The translations under genes were made by a program, and so were the position numbers. A DNA stretch of 5,753 nucleotides. It comes from Chloroflexota bacterium (lineage in GTDB: Bacteria > Chloroflexota > Anaerolineae > J102). The notes under the pieces are model-generated. The model was given only the letters and a program-made list of their open reading frames with translations, did not search any database and was not told the DNA's origin. The DNA is taken from contig JAJRXO010000012.1 in the NCBI GenBank assembly GCA_024276255.1, positions 1 through 5,753 on the forward strand. The letters run 5' to 3'. Shown here piece by piece: positions 5,576 to 5,753 of this stretch (positions within the stretch are counted from its first letter, which is position 1; each line of letters begins with the position of its first letter).

Positions 5576-5753
5576 GGATTGGACTCGTAATTGCGTATCA
5601 GGAAACCCCTGAACGGGAAAACTGGGACGGCATCGCCCCATGCGGCATGGTTACCTGGCCTATTGGCCACCTGATTTTCCGCCTTACTGGTTTACTGGTT
5701 TCCTCGTCTACTTATCAACTATCAATCTATCTTCAACCTTCAAATACCATCCC
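5576..5753. other. Upstream region of the RdhA-like gene, with degenerate short repeats
   Basis: No gene is supported here; only an N-terminal extension of the minus-strand gene (to 5641) is possible. The stretch holds ATTGCGTA (5590-5597) joined to ATCAGGAAACC (5597-5607), a small perfect hairpin TCAGG-AAACC-CCTGA (5598-5612), and AT-rich degenerate repeats from 5684 to the end. On the minus strand I found no promoter with both boxes in good shape and no strong ribosome binding site before 5575 or 5641. Confidence 0.6.
5684..5743. repeat. Degenerate short direct repeats (TTTACTGG; TATCAAC/TTCAAC words)
   Basis: TTACTGG (5684-5690) is followed directly by TTTACTGG (5691-5698) and TTT. Further on are TATCAAC (5713-5719 region), TATCAATC, TATCTTCAACC and CTTCAA twice (5731-5736, 5738-5743). 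These are imperfect 7- to 8-base units like those of a worn tandem array, in AT-richer DNA than the genes. No function is visible. Confidence 0.55.

Overview
The window looks like a chromosomal segment of a moderately GC-rich bacterium. A member of the Chloroflexota (Anaerolineae-like) is the best guess. The grounds are the CIRCE-controlled hrcA-grpE-dnaK order, a DnaK with the long Gram-negative-type nucleotide-binding domain, a corrinoid/Fe-S reductive-dehalogenase-like gene, and AT-richer intergenic DNA full of short tandem words such as GTATTGC. This assignment is inference; no rRNA or other lineage marker is present.

Layout. Positions 1-231 hold the 3' end of an endonuclease/exonuclease/phosphatase-family nuclease gene (+ strand, start outside the window). 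Positions 232-635 are a 404-base intergenic region. It carries a heptamer tandem repeat, a sigma70-like promoter candidate overlapping a perfect palindrome, a long imperfect hairpin, a 13-bp inverted repeat, an extended -10 promoter and a CIRCE operator. Positions 636-4334 are the class I heat-shock operon hrcA, grpE, dnaK, with gaps of 59 and 25 bases and no dnaJ after it. Positions 4335-4396 are a short convergent gap with a GC-rich nested hairpin. Positions 4397-5575 on the minus strand encode a reductive-dehalogenase-like protein with two 4Fe-4S motifs and no Tat signal. Positions 5576-5753 are its upstream DNA, which shares short words with the other intergenic region.

How the genes work together. 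HrcA should bind the CIRCE just downstream of the hrcA promoter and repress the whole operon. On heat stress the repressor fails and GrpE (nucleotide exchange factor) and DnaK (Hsp70) are made together. The nuclease and the reductive-dehalogenase-like gene have no evident functional tie to this operon.

I see no wholly new system. The parts most worth a second look are the structured region upstream of hrcA, the repeat vocabulary shared by the two intergenic regions, and the cytosolic-looking RdhA homologue without a visible RdhB partner.
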